A stretch of DNA of 64,000 bases from Adineta steineri (GCA_905250115.1 CAJNOI010000023.1:143924-207923); one strand, 5' to 3'. Counted from the stretch's first letter, positions 36,604-49,900 are shown. Translations and numbers: made by a program. Notes: generated by a model not told the origin, from the sequence alone.

Positions 36604-37725
36604 ATGTGTGCTTGGAAGCGAAAACGACCGTGCTGTTGCCTTTTATTTATCTTAACTATTGTGTCTATCGGTATTAATATCACTGTTTTTGCGTTGGACG
36701 TGCGTGGATGGATGGAGTATGCAAATCGAGATTCGTATAGACTAGTGAACGTTTCAACGTCATGGTATATAATTAAGCCTGGTGTCAATGTTAGTTCATG
36801 TTCCTCAGATGCACAATTTTCAAACGATTTTTCGTCTGTTCCTTGTGGAGATGATGTATCTACTGACCATAGTAAAAGAGAGAACAATATGTCCTTAAAA
36901 GTATTGCAAGATGATTTCAAACAGGTCGACGAAGATGATGAATGTGTCAATGGTTGGGGTATAGTTGATATTTATAGATATATCATCAAGAATAAAAGAA
37001 TGAGTCAACAATTGTTCTTTGCAATCACATTTTGGATCGATCTTCTCGCTGCGCTCATCCTGAATTTACTAGAACCTTTGAACGAATGGCGTAAATCAGG
37101 TAAAGATACTGATAATATTGATCCAAGCCGTATGAAAAAGTGCCTGAATGTGATTCGTATGATTATTGGCAAAACAAGCTTTATCTCCCCTACTTATATG
37201 ATTTCTGCTTTTGATTTTTCAACAGAATGCCTCGAGTATCATTCGAAATTTAAATCCCCCGGATTGCAGCTTTTCTATCTCACAGCTCTTCTGTCAAGTG
37301 TTTTTGCCGTCATGGCATTGCTTGACTTTTTTGTGGCAAGTTACACCAAAAAAGGAAGCTGTCTCCTTTGTTGCTGGGGATGCGTTGATAGAAAATCAGT
37401 TTGTGGGTGGCTCGTGGGTTTTTATGTAATTGGTCTGACTTTGGATTCCATTGCAATTATTGCCTTGTGTATTTTTCTATATTGTGTATCACTTATCGAA
37501 GATGCTTTGGCATTACGTATGTCGATGATTTTCATCGGCGCTGACTTTATCATCTTCATCGTTCAAAAATGTATTGACGCACTGCAACGTGACCGCAAGT
37601 CTCTCCAAACACCGGATATACCAGTAAGCATCATGGTTATTTCTTTTTCTACGGAAAAGGGTCTTACATTTGGAGACTGTATGCGTGTTTGTCTATTCCA
37701 GTCAATCAGACTTTCGCTCGAGTAA
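36604..37725 (+). CDS. Unrecognised multi-pass membrane protein
   Basis: 373 aa from ATG 36604 (the preceding GTG is in frame but not preferred), single exon. Hydrophobic segments fall near residues 12-32, 137-158, 222-246, 268-292 and 299-320, so about five membrane passes. Between the first two is a roughly 100-residue loop with several NxS/T sites and spaced cysteines, likely extracellular. An intracellular-looking turn CCWGCVDRKSVCG lies around residues 256-268 with clustered cysteines that could be palmitoylated or bind metal. I do not recognise a family. Base composition is visibly less AT-rich than in neighbouring genes (more CTG, CTC, GCG and GTG codons), and the gene sits among repeats. 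It may be recently transferred, or mobile-element cargo. Confidence 0.65.
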   Translation: MCAWKRKRPCCCLLFILTIVSIGINITVFALDVRGWMEYANRDSYRLVNVSTSWYIIKPGVNVSSCSSDAQFSNDFSSVPCGDDVSTDHSKRENNMSLKVLQDDFKQVDEDDECVNGWGIVDIYRYIIKNKRMSQQLFFAITFWIDLLAALILNLLEPLNEWRKSGKDTDNIDPSRMKKCLNVIRMIIGKTSFISPTYMISAFDFSTECLEYHSKFKSPGLQLFYLTALLSSVFAVMALLDFFVASYTKKGSCLLCCWGCVDRKSVCGWLVGFYVIGLTLDSIAIIALCIFLYCVSLIEDALALRMSMIFIGADFIIFIVQKCIDALQRDRKSLQTPDIPVSIMVISFSTEKGLTFGDCMRVCLFQSIRLSLE

Positions 37726-37824
37726 AATTGAGATAGCGATCAGCAATCAGAATTCTCGAGTTTAATTCATTGTTATCATGAAAGCCATTTTGAGAAAACA
37801 ACGATCTTTTAAAAACCTGAACTA

Positions 37825-37956
37825 ATAGTTTTCGGAAATGAGGGTCTCGGCTCTGAGCTTCATCTACCTCGAAATCTCACTGGTAGGTCAAAAGACATCT
37901 ACGGAAGATATTTCGGCAACAGAAACTTGAATCACTATTCTCAATCCGAAAACTAT
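37825..37956. repeat. Inverted repeat just downstream of the orphan membrane gene
   Basis: ATAGTTTTCGGA (37825-37836) is matched in inverted orientation by TCCGAAAACTAT (37945-37956), with partial extension on the inner side. A second inverted pair, GGCAACAGAA (about 37914) and TTCTGTTGCC (about 37981), overlaps it. Confidence 0.6.
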
Positions 37957-38036
37957 GAATTTTCACAGTGTTAAATGCTGTTCTGTTGCCAGCACAGGTA
38001 TCTAGTGGTGGATGAGTTGATACCGATCGATGCATG

Positions 38037-38101
38037 TAGAGGCGTAAGCCGGTAGGGTAGTTAGCGGCGGCGGCTGCTCAGCCGCACGGCTTACACCTCT
38101 A
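38037..38101. repeat. 65-bp imperfect hairpin
   Basis: TAGAGGCGTAAGCCG (38037-38051) pairs with CGGCTTACACCTCTA (38087-38101) with one mismatch. A second GC-rich stem GCGGC/GCCGC lies near the tip. The GC content is striking for this window. Confidence 0.75.
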
Positions 38102-39294
38102 GATAGAAGATAAGTAGAATTTCCACACACCACAATCACATCCGCCCACCCACAGCACATCCACACACACCCATCCATCGCCTTTCTTCAAACAATGGAA
38201 GGAAGAAGAAATTGTATTTGATGAATTTATTCGTTTAACTATATCATTCATTTTTAGATGCGGCCAATCAATTTTTGAACAAACACTAATAAATAATTGG
38301 TGATCACAACTTGTGATTTACAAGTTGATATCCTAATAATATTGCATCAACTCTGGAGTTTACACGAAGACAAATTACGAAAACAGTCTGAGATTGGTCA
38401 TTTTTCTGTCGAATATGTTAATCTTATTTAGAAAAATAAATAAATACACAGATTAATCATTTTTACATATTTAGTCTACATTCTCGTTCAAGAGCGATTC
38501 ATCTTTGATTAGAGAAAGCTTCGCTTGCCATCTTTGCTTCAATAAATACTGTATTTTATCTTAAATCTTCGATAGATTAATGCAGATCATCTATTTGTTA
38601 TCTTTAACATTTTCAGGACGGGATTCTTTGCAACAGCATTGTAATACTTAAATTTAGTTAGCAATCACTGTTCGTAAGATAGATATGACTCGACTCTTAA
38701 TAATTTTCGATAATATATCGAATATTCATTTTATATTAGATGATTCGGTTTCTTCTTTATAATTGTTGTTTAGAAAATATATATTGATATGTCCGCACAA
38801 AAATCTATGTTCTACTTATTTATTAAGACATCATTCTAAATTTTGTATTTTCATAGAATCTATTAAATTCAGAGTCAGTATGAAATAGATGATAATCTTC
38901 TACGAATTATATAAGAAAGAATAATTTTATTATTTGTTTTTTCTATAAAACGAATATTATTGAAATAAGAATGATCTATATCGAATGTTGAATAAAACAT
39001 GAAAACTGTTCTATTCTATTAGAAACTGAAATAATATGTTTTGTACAGAGAAAGAATTTGATTATGGATATAAAATATATATAACAGATGTCACTTTTTT
39101 TCACGTAATTAATGTTAATTTTCCATTGAAGAATAGAAAACCATTGAGAAATGTCAACCTTGATCAATGAATGAAGCTAAGTTACTCAAAAGTAAAAAAC
39201 AAATCTCAAATTTGTTCATTATTAATTGAGATAAATTTAATCTTCTACTAATAATTTATATTGGATAGATGAAAGTAGTCAATTATTTGAGATA
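38102..39294. other. Intergenic; C/A-rich repeats then AT-rich sequence
   Basis: 38120-38180 holds CCCACACC-type variants of the telomere-like repeat. From 38220 on the composition returns to AT-rich host sequence with no gene seen. Confidence 0.55.
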
Positions 39295-41110
39295 ATGTCT
39301 AATTGTTCTTATTTATTTGATTCATTTCCAGTGGAAATCATGCATATGATATTTGATTATTTATCAATATGTGATATTCTTCATGGTTTTTTCAATTTAA
39401 GTTCATATATAGATTCAATAATTTTCAATTATAATTTTACTAAAATAAATTTTCGATCAATATTAAAATATGATTTTGATTTAATATGTGAAAATATTAA
39501 TCCAAAACAAATGATATCATTAATATTATCAGATGGAATTGATACACCAAATCAATCTGATTTATTTTTGTCCTTATTTAAAATTGAAGAATTTTATTTG
39601 AGTTTACATTGTTTAGTACTTGAAGATATAAATGATGAATCAATGGAAATAATTGTTAATCATTTAAATCAATTTCATAATTTATCATCATTAACAATAA
39701 TAAATAATAATTTAAGTCCTTTATCAATATTAAAATCATTATTTTGTCGATTAATTCGATTAAATATTTCATGTGAATGGTTTTTTCATAATCTAACATT
39801 AATGAAAGAATTAAAACATCTAAAATTATTTAATCAATGTACATTAAATCAATTTGAAAATATAATTCATCATACTCCAAATCTTATCTCATTAAATATT
39901 TGTCTTGAAAGAGATCATATAGAAAAAATTCAAATAATAAACTGTAATCTTACTCGTCTTGTACTTAATATGTCATGTAAGTTATTAATATAATTTTGAT
40001 ATAAATGATTGATTAATTTATTTTAATTTAGCATCTCAAATGAATATGAATTATATGAAAGATTTCTTAAGTTGTTTTCCATGTCTTATTTATTTTGAAA
40101 TTGAATGTCGAAGTGATCTTGATTTATGTGATGGATATGGATGGGAAAGATTTCTTCTTGAGAAATTATTTTATTTAAAAATATTTTATTTTAAATTTCA
40201 ATTAAGATCAACAGTTATTCTTAATACAATTGCAATACAAAATATTCTTCAATCCTATTCAACATCATATTGGTTAAATGAAAAACAATGGTTTATTGCA
40301 ATTGAATGGAATCAACGATTAATCTATTCAATTCCTCGATTTTCATGTGAATCAGCAGATTCAACATTTCGTCCACCATTTCATTGTACAATATCTGACA
40401 ATTCAATATTTTATAATCATATTAATGCACTTGCTCTATGGGAAGAAACAAGAAATCGTTTTGTAAATGTTAAAGAACTTTGGCTTATTGATGATCCATT
40501 AAGAATTAATTTAGAAAATATTATTGATTTAAATCAAATTCAACGTTTAATATTTGTTTCATCAAAAAGTGAATTATCAATTGAAACATTAATTAATCTT
40601 ATAAATAAAATGAGAAATTTAAATTTTATTCAATTTAATAATATTCCATTATCATTTTATGAATATAAACAAAATATTCAAATTCAACAAATTCATTCAA
40701 TTGAAATTTTAAAAGAATTTAAATCATTTTCATTAATTGAAACATTAAACAAAATCTTTCCACAATTACAACGTTTACAAATTAAAATTCAAACATATGA
40801 AGATATTGAGAAAATTTTAAAGATTTTTTCCAAATCTTTATCCATCGTTCGATTTTATTGTGATACATCAAATATATTAATTAATAAAAAATTTATTCAA
40901 AATATCTTAAATCATTCAAATTTTACATTTGCAATTGATAATAATTCGATTAGATTATGGATTGGATTAAATAAGGTTACTTTATCACTATACCTTTTTT
41001 TTCTAAAAACAATTTTATTTTAGGTATCAAATCAATTATATTTAAAAGAAAAAAAAACTACTGGATGTTTTTCATGGTCTTATCTACGCAAATCCATATT
41101 GAAACGATAA
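39295..41110 (+). CDS. F-box protein with divergent leucine-rich repeats
   Basis: Exons 39295-39976, 40032-40975 and 41024-41110 close in phase and give 570 aa. Residues 8-48 form an F-box (LFDSFPVEIMHMIFDYLSI then a second helix), the Skp1-binding part of SCF ubiquitin ligases. The rest is built of Leu/Ile/Asn-rich strands with LRR-like spacing (HNLSSLTIINNNLSPL, LKHLKLFNQCTL, NLISLNIC), as in the large family of bdelloid F-box/LRR-type genes. The last exon adds a short basic tail. Substrate unknown. The two short introns explain the apparent stops at about 39993 and 41023. Confidence 0.8.
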
Positions 41111-44100
41111 TCTCTTTTCACTTCACTTTTATATATTTTATTTTTAAATAAATATTTTAATTTCGATTTTAACTTTTAGAAATTCTTTCGCACCACCGTT
41201 GGATAATAAATATATATTGAATACGCAAAAAACTATCACGAGATTTATTACGTTGAAAAATAAAATATCATGTCGACGTTATCTCTATAAATAAGGATAT
41301 CCATATTAAAATGAGAATAAATATTTATTTTAATTTTAACATGGATATCCTTATTTTATTTATAGATAATATTCTATTTAGATTTATATAGAATTTTTTC
41401 TCCACAAAGATAATAGGGTATTACATTACTTCATTTATTTTTTCAATTGATAGAAACGAGTCAGTTGCTCATTTATATTCGAACTCGAATTAGACTATTT
41501 TCTTTTTTTTTCAAAAATTCTAAATCTAATAATATTAATGAAAAATTTTATTTTATTTTTGACATCAATAAGAAGAAAATCATGATCAATGTCATTTATA
41601 TATATTACGTAGATTTCTAATGAGAAAAATTATCATAGAAAAAAATTAAATATTTTATTACTTTTGATTTACAATATAAAATATCTAAAATAATAATTCA
41701 ACTACAATTTTCGATATATATATATATGATTATATTTTAGTTTTTTCTATTAATAAAAACTTAGTGGAAGTATTTGTGGCGAGACATCGACACATTTCCA
41801 TACGTCATCTAGAGAAATAAACTATTTTTTTGTTTCTCGCAAAAATCTCTAAGAGAAAAAGAGAGAATAATATCAACATCATCACATTTTACATTTATTT
41901 TATTGGAAAAGAACAAAATTTTCTTTAAAGAAAATCTGATATTATAATTTGGAAAAGTAAGTTTATTTCTTTTTCTTCTTATTAGATTTTTTTAAATAAA
42001 AGAAAAGATTAGTATTAATCTCTCCTACTCTATTTCATTTAATAAATCTTATTGCTTTTTCTAATACAAAATAAAACAAAAAGATTAATATTTTATTATT
42101 TATATAAATAAATTTCTATATATACAATTTTTCTTTTTCTTCTATAGACAAAATATTTATTTTAAGAATAATTTTCTTTTTTTAAAAGTCGATGTTTTAT
42201 GTTCTATTGAATTTTAGTTGAAATATTTCTTTTTTTTGTCTATTCTAAAAAAACCGTATATAGAAATATATCCGGTAAAAACTAATAATAAGAGAATAGA
42301 GTTGTTCGAGTGTATAGTGTGGAAAAAGCGTTTATTATATTGCAACAAGAAAAAAATGATATTTGATAAAATGAAAGTAAAGACAAAATTTGTGAAGTAT
42401 GAATGAAAACAATTTTGTTAGTTGTTTAACAAAGCTGAAAAGATATTTTTTGATCATGTCATTATAAATGATAATGATGAAGATATTTTTCTTTTGATAT
42501 AATAAAATCATTCGAGCAATCTAATATGAAAAAAACGCGGCGAAGAAAGTTTTTTGCAATTTCCTCATTAAATAACAACATTATTCCTCCCACATATCTC
42601 TCTCTAAAATCCATCATTCTACATTAGAATTCATTTGAGTTTATGAACAATCTTGTTGCCGAAAGCAATTCTATCTTTTTCTTCTTTCTTCTTTCTTCTT
42701 TCTTCGTGTCTGTTATTATTTTTGATTGTTTTTCTTTGCATGTTACATAGATAATGAATAGAAAACGAAGAAGAAGAAGAGAAGTAAGAGAGATATATAT
42801 TACATTTTTTTTCACTATTTTCTTTTATCTTTTTCCTAAGATAATTGTTTTATTTGAAATCATTTAGTTTTATGTTCATCCTAACGGAAACAAGATATAT
42901 TCATTAGTAATTTCTTTTTTTAACTTCATCTCTATCTAATTACGTGAGTCAAATAAAAAGGTTTCTTCTTTTTTTTCTCTATTAAAATCTAATTGATATA
43001 TCACTTTCAAGGAAAGAAACAAAAATCTTAGATATCATAAATCATTATTAATGATCTTTAGAAATTCAGAATAAATCAAAAGAGATCGACGAAGAAATTA
43101 ACATATTTTTAGTCCTTTTTTTCCAAAAAAAAAAGAAAGATAATTAGAGTAATATTATCGAAAAAGAATCATGTAACATAGTTGAGAATTAGATAAATTT
43201 TCTTTTTTTTTTCTTATTTTAATCTTGTAAAAGTTCTTTTCTTGTAAGTATTGACTGTTTCTTTTTTTTTTCTTTTTTCTCATTTAATGTTCGATATATT
43301 TTGTTTGAATATTCATTAAGATTAATATTCATTCATTATGAGATAAATCACAAAGGAAATAGTAAATTCATCATGTGTCATTTCACAAGAGATATATTCA
43401 TTCACGTTCATATTCAAGTCAAAGTGAATGATCACGCAATTATAGAAACAAAAAGAAGAAGAAGAAGAAGAAGAAGATTAATTTTATTTTAATTTCAATC
43501 TTCTTTTTCTTTTTGTTTTTTCGTTAATAAAATGAATGAAATTAGAATGTTTTCAAGGTCAAATAAAATTTGATTCGATTGAATATGGCAGAAAATGAGC
43601 TTGAAGCAATGATTTGTCAGAAAAATCATTACTCCATATGTCTAACAAATCAAAATAGAAAATTCCTTTTTCTTTTCTTTTCTTTTCTTCTCTTAGTTAA
43701 TATCATTTATTTGAAAGAAAGGAAAATGACATGTCATTCGAATTCGCATAAAAAACAAAATCACATTGTTATGCATTAGCTTCGCTAACAAAAATAGACA
43801 ACGATAGACACATTTCACATAAAAATAATTTATGTCTCTCTCTCTGTCTCTCGTTTTTTTTAATATTAAATCGAAGTTTTTTTGTGTGAAGAAAATCAAT
43901 TCTATTATTATTATTCTATGTTGTCACATAATTTCTTTTAATATAAAAGAAACGTTGATATTATTTTGTTACTTTTCCGTCGTATTTCAATTAAAATAAT
44001 AAGAAAAATGAAAAGTGTCTGAGTGGAAATGAAATTGTATGATGAATATCTATTTCTTATTAATTAGAGTGAAAATAGAGAAGAAAAAGATCTAAATTAA

Positions 44101-44317
44101 AATACTTTTTTTTATTTCTCACTTCATTTAAATTGTTCGTGAATACGAAGAGTTTCTATTTTTATTTCTATTAGAAAATCATATTGATAGAGATCGATTT
44201 ATAAATAATCCTTTTGGAATTATTTTTCTATAATAGAATTGTTATTATATGTAAACCTCTTCTTAATCTTTCTCTTTTTAGGTTCATGATGACTATCAAT
44301 CGTTATTATATTGAACG
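41111..44317. other. AT-rich intergenic; no gene seen
   Basis: About 3.2 kb. An imperfect inverted pair around 41290-41365 (AAGGATATCCATATTAAAATGAG and a matching ATGGATATCCTTATTTTATTTATAG) could form a hairpin. Frames at 42218-42406, 42624-42815, 43301-43492 and 43570-43899 lack domains or consist of microsatellite. Confidence 0.5.
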
Positions 44318-44883
44318 ATGGTATTAATTCAGTGGCATTTTTATTTTTATTTTTCTCTAAATTTTCTATGTAAGTTAAGATTAAATATGAAAACATGAAA
44401 AGAAAATTCTTTTTTTTTGTCTATTATTAAAATAGTATATAGAGCTGCTGCTGTTTATTCAATTCAATGTTGTACAGGTGATGATAATACATGTTCATCA
44501 AAACCTGTTGATTGTCCTTCAAATATTTGTTTTAAATTAGGTAAAGAATTTCTTTCTCTTTTTTAATTTTAAATAAAAAAAAACGATTTCGTATTTTAGT
44601 AATTAATAAAGTAACAGAAGAACGTGGATGTCTTGATGATTTAATAAAATTATTAAATTTTGCAAATAAAGATAGTCGAACATTTAATAATGAAAATGGA
44701 TTAACAAGTGGTTCATCGAATGATCAGTGTCATAAATTAGGTGCACATGCAAATAGTATGTCACTATGTAAATGTACAAATAATTTATGTAATTCAACCT
44801 CAAAACAAATTCAATTCATAAATCCGGTTTTCATTTTTATTATTTTTATTCTCAAATATTTTCTACATGTCTTTCTTTATTAA
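44318..44883 (+). CDS. Ly6/uPAR-like three-finger protein, probably GPI-anchored
   Basis: Three exons, 44318-44369, 44436-44540 and 44600-44883, total 146 aa. Each exon is too short to show as a long ORF. The first exon and start of the second give a hydrophobic signal peptide. The mature part has ten cysteines, starting with an IQCC pair and ending with LCKC then LCN, the canonical Cys-Asn end of the Ly6/three-finger fold. A final hydrophobic stretch (FIFIIFILKYF) after a Ser/Thr-rich linker fits a GPI-attachment signal. Such proteins sit on the outer membrane and modulate receptors or junctions; the partner is unknown. Exon 1 is the least certain part. Confidence 0.7.
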
Positions 44884-45785
44884 ATTTAAATCATATTTAT
44901 TAGATTTTCAATTTCTTTTTTTTTTTATTAATTAAATATTCAATTATTTCATAAGAACATTCAATCTTTAGTCTAGAAATACTATAAGAGCTGATTCTAT
45001 AAATTTTTTCTGTAGATCACTTTTAAAATAAATCTTGAAGATTGACAGTTAAAAATGTGTTATTGTCAATCAACAATAGATCAACGCAATACTATCATCT
45101 TTACCACTTAACAAGAATAACATTTTAGTAACAAAACAAAAACAAATATAGAAGAACATTATTCTTACTGAGAATATCTAACACTATTAACGAGTATACA
45201 CATTATTATAAGCATTTCAAATATTTTACAAAAAAATTGAGGGTGCGGGTAGTTTTTCTTTTATTTTTTTCAATTGTTAAGTAATTGGATGTCGTTGAAG
45301 AAGTTATTCATTCAATTTAATGAGATTTTCAATCGTTTTCAATATAATTTATTGATTAATATAGAACTTCTATACATATTATGACATTTCTAAGTTGTTC
45401 ATTATCAACTATGGAAAACTATTATAATATGACCAGTGTAAGAAGAAATGTAAAAGTAAGAATTCGTTATCACAATGTGAGCCATTCAGTTGATCCTAAC
45501 TGAAAAAGTATACCACTATACAAGATAAACAAAAGGACATGCTATTCATCTGTTTAAGATTTGATTCACACTATGAAAATGAATATACAAATCAAAGACA
45601 ATTCAACTTCTATTTTTCTAATTGGACTACGTAGATTCTGTTTTGACGATCAACCAGAGCTCAGGATCTTGAAGATGAAAGATATGACAAGATATACACT
45701 CACACTTACCCGTCGTTAATCATAAAGAGAAAATATAAAAAAACAATAAACTTCGTAGTAATTCTGGATACATATTCTCAACCAG
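44884..45785. other. Intergenic; no gene seen
   Basis: AT-rich with a small G-rich run GGGTGCGGGT at about 45241-45250, another variant of the telomere-like unit. Confidence 0.5.
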
Positions 45786-45895
45786 GGTGTGGGTATCATA
45801 TTTATATCACACTCTCAAGATGATTGTTATACCATCGTGAGAGTGTAAATATGAACGCCGGTAAAAGTATGATTCACCCTCACCCACCCCTTCTA
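45786..45895. repeat. Telomere-like G/T and C/A arms with internal inverted repeat
   Basis: GGGTGTGGGT at 45786-45795 and CACCCTCACCCACCCC near 45880-45895 flank an inverted pair, CACACTCTCA and TGAGAGTGTAAATA, around about 45820. Confidence 0.6.
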
Positions 45896-45902
45896 ATGAT
45901 CA

Positions 45903-46118
45903 TGGTATCTTGTTGCATCACGTGTTAGTCAAGCAACAAATTATACAGGAAGTGCAATAAGTAATTTGATTACATTGGCGAATGGTTTAAATAGCGTAAC
46001 AATATATAATGCTAGTCAAGTGGGTTCATATATATCATATGTAGATGATATGGATGAATTTCAAGTTTATAGTCGAGAATTATCTGCCGATGATATTTAT
46101 ACTTTATATACAAAATAA
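45903..46118 (+). pseudogene. 3' fragment of a LamG/concanavalin-like domain protein
   Basis: 72 codons from TGG at 45903 to TAA at 46118. The end reads VDDMDEFQVYSRELSADDIYTLY, the typical last strand and turn of bdelloid LamG/ConA-like lectin modules. The codon two places upstream of TGG is TGA, and there is no splice acceptor of usual form, so the 5' part of the domain is missing. Telomere-like repeats lie on both sides (45786-45895; GGGTGTGAATAGAATACACCC at about 46127). Read as a displaced gene end. Confidence 0.6.
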
Positions 46119-46903
46119 ACTCTTAAGGGTGTGAATAGAATACACCCACAATCTCAAATTTGATCAATCATCTTTATGATAAGTTTATAATTTTGTTGGT
46201 ATTAATAATACGATTTCATTGAATTATATGTTAATCAATATCATATTATTATTATTCGGCTAAATAATATATTTTTTAAATAATTAAACAACATCGCGTA
46301 ATCCATGATTTGTTTCTTATTTTCTTTCTTCAAATCTAATAGTTTTGCTTTATTTTAAATCAATTTCGTCCCATATAAATTATTATTTAGTTACTTCGAC
46401 TCTATTGATCTATTTTAAAAAACTTTCTTATAAGAAATAGAATTCAGTTTAAGATTATTCATTATTATTCTATTTAATATAAAAATGAAATATTTTTTCA
46501 AATTTCTGAATATGTTAATTTAACTTTGATAGTTTTTTCTTAAAAGTTCTCGTCGAAGAATTATAATAATAATATTGAATGAATGAATGAATGAATGAGA
46601 TAAATTTGTGCGTATTGTTATGTTTATTGATCTTAACGAGAAAATATCGAACATAATAAAGAAAAAATCAACATGAAAAACAAATAACTACTAGAAGTTT
46701 TTCAACATTCAAGTTTAAACAAATAAATGTGTCGATTTGTTTTTTTTTATCGAAGAACTAAATGATATGTAATTTAACAAAAAAATATAACGATTTTTTC
46801 AATATAGAATCAACTAAAAAATAAAGAAAAAATATTCTTTTATTAAAAATAAGAAAAGAAAAGAAAAGAAAACATACAAATTTAATAATAATTTGTGTTT
46901 TAT
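46119..46903. other. Intergenic; 3' flank of PPP4R1-like gene
   Basis: Starts with the small G/T-armed inverted repeat near 46127-46147, then AT-rich sequence with a GAAT tetranucleotide run at 46577-46600. No gene seen. Confidence 0.55.
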
Positions 46904-49900
46904 TTAAGATTGATTTAATTGTTCATCACCGAGTGTAATTGTATTATTTTGTATTGAACTATCTGAATCATCATTAAAATGTTCGGATGTTAGAGAAGTT
47001 CCACGTGCTTCATAAATTCCTCCAACAGATGCACGAACATCACGATCACGATCAACTAATAACATTTGAAGACATTCATCTATTTGACTTCTCCAATCAT
47101 CTGATAAATCTTTATAAAAATCTTTAAAAAATAAAAATAAAATAAATATTTTCTTTTCTCTTTAAAAGAAGATTATTTACCATTATTAATTAAATTTTGA
47201 TAAACAAATGTTCCAAGAGAAAGACGAACATTAACAACCGGATCTTCTTTTAATGATAAAAGTGTTCCAAGAAATCTTAATGCATATTGATCAGATGTAT
47301 CTGCATGTAATTTATATATTGATTCACATAGATTTACATATGATTGACGTAATTTCCAATCTAATGATGAACCAAATAAACGATGACAATCATCAAGAAA
47401 TACTTCTGTTGGACTTTCAGCATTTTCACTATTAAATTTTGAATAACAACCGGATAACTGAAAATCAAATTAAAAGAAAAGAAATATTAAGAAAAAAAAT
47501 TAATCTAATCTAATTACCGCTTTAATAGCAGTTTGTCGAACATCAGATACTCTATCAAGAGCCATTGTAAATGCAAGTGGACTTATATAATCACCAACAT
47601 CCACCGATGAAAATAATGATGTTAATTCATATAATTGACTTGAAGAAATAAACAAATATTTATATTAAAAATTCATCTAAATCTCTTCAATATTATTATT
47701 ATTATTATATGAATTATTCATCTCCTAACTATTTAATAATTACATGAGAAAAATAGAAGAAGAAAACATACTTGGCACTTTCTGATCTAAATCTCCAATT
47801 TCTTTGATTATCAACACAAGTTAAAGAATTTAATTTATCTAAATAAATTTTTCTTGTTGATAATTGAAGAACTTTTAAAAATTGTGCTAAATGTGAGAGG
47901 ATTCCAATTTTAACTTCATCAACATCACGAAAAAATGAATCAAAAACTGGACATAAATCTTCTTCTACTTGTTCAACAGTTAAAATTTCTGCTAATGCAT
48001 GTAAAGAATATGCTAATGTTCGACGAACTTTCCACTAGAACAAACAAAATAAAATAAAAATTTAAGAAAATCTTTTCTATTAATAATCTAACTTGTAAAT
48101 CTTCAGCAAATTTTCTATGTACATCTTTAATAAGATGCCAATTTTTATTTGTTAATGTTAATGCAACAGCAGGAAATGTATGGGCACCTTGATGAACAAT
48201 ATCTGTTTCAACACCACTTGAATAAGATTGTTCAACTAAATTTGTATAATAATCTAATAATTCGATTGGTAATATACTCTAAAACAAAATTAAATTATTA
48301 TTTTCAAATCGAAATCTCTTTTCTTTCATTTACATTAACATCATCAGGATGATATGTTTGAGATATTTCAAGTAATGATTGTTTACGTGCTGATAAAACT
48401 AAAGACATAAATATATTATTTTTGGTCAATATAAAAATGAGAAATAATAGTTACATTGAGTGGAATTAAAATTACTATCTTGATCAAAATCAATATTTGT
48501 TAAAAGAGGTTCTCTCCAATAATTAAAATCATTAAATTTTTCATTTTCATTAATTTGAAGATTTTTCTCAATTTTCAAATCTAATTCATCAATTTGTTCA
48601 TTGATTTCTTTTTTTGAATTTAATTCTTCACCATCATCATCATCATCTTGTTTTTGATCGTTTGATTGAGCAAATGTTGAAATAAAATAACCAAGTACAC
48701 GAAGTGCTGCTGTTTTAACCCAACGTGATTGATCTTGTAAAAGTTGAATTAAACATGGTGATAAAATATTCCAACGGGATTCTTTTGAACAAACTTGAGC
48801 AAGTGGATGAATTACTTCAGCACAACTTTTACGTACACCCCAAAATGGATCACTACATAAATTTGATAGACAAGGGACCTAAACAAATATTTAATCATTT
48901 AATTGTTTTGTTATTGAATTGATTGATATTGAATAATAATTAGCAAAATAAGAAAATAATTTCCTTAGAAAAAAGTATGAAATCTACTACTCATTTTGAT
49001 AATGATTCAGAAAAGAGAAATGAAACCATAATTAGAATTGATTTTTTTGTATTTTGTTTATAAATTAAAAAATGTTTATTAATATAAAAATAAATTACAA
49101 GATATTGATCGACTGCTGATAATGGAATAACTGTTGCTAAATCACCAATAGATGTTGCACATGTCTTTTATTATTAATAAAATAACAAATAATTTATTTT
49201 TATTAATAAAAGAAGAAAGAAAAAAAAACCTTTCTTGTTTGAAATGCAATTGAAGAAGATTGTTGTACTATAGTTGGAACAAAATATTTTAATATTAAAT
49301 CATTTGATACATATTGGGTTAAACGTGTCATTAACTAAATATACATACATAGATAAATATAGTTCGAGAGAAAAAAAGAAATTGATTATATATTGTGATA
49401 GTTGTTACATTTTATTCATTCCAGCAAAGCTGACTGTGATATGATTTTAAATTTATTTCAACATAAACACAACCATATTGTGGAATAAATAAAATAGAGA
49501 AATTAAAAAGAAGAGAAAAAGAAAAAGATGAAATTTAGTTTGAAAAGAAAAGACATTCTTTGGAAAGACAGATTAGTAAGATGAGAAATATTAATGTAAA
49601 CATCTCACTACCCATGTCTTTCATAGAAGATCTTTCAAATGTTGATATATTAATAAAGATAATGAAAATGAAAATAACGTACAACTATTGATTCATTTTT
49701 AAAATCATCACATGCCGAATCTAATTGACATAATGCTGGAATAATTTCTTGTTCAATATCATCATTTTTAATTTGTTCTAATTCAAATAAACGAATTAAT
49801 GCAGATTGACTTGCTTTCCGAATCTATTTTTGAAATAGATTCATATGTGTATCATTTACTTGATTAAATTCAAATAATAATTACTCGATTATTTCCATGT

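Noticed and set aside
33314-38101. A retroelement (Athena/Penelope-like) inside the island
   Set aside because: I looked for reverse transcriptase or GIY-YIG-like coding in all frames and saw none; only the flanking repeat type suggests such a link.
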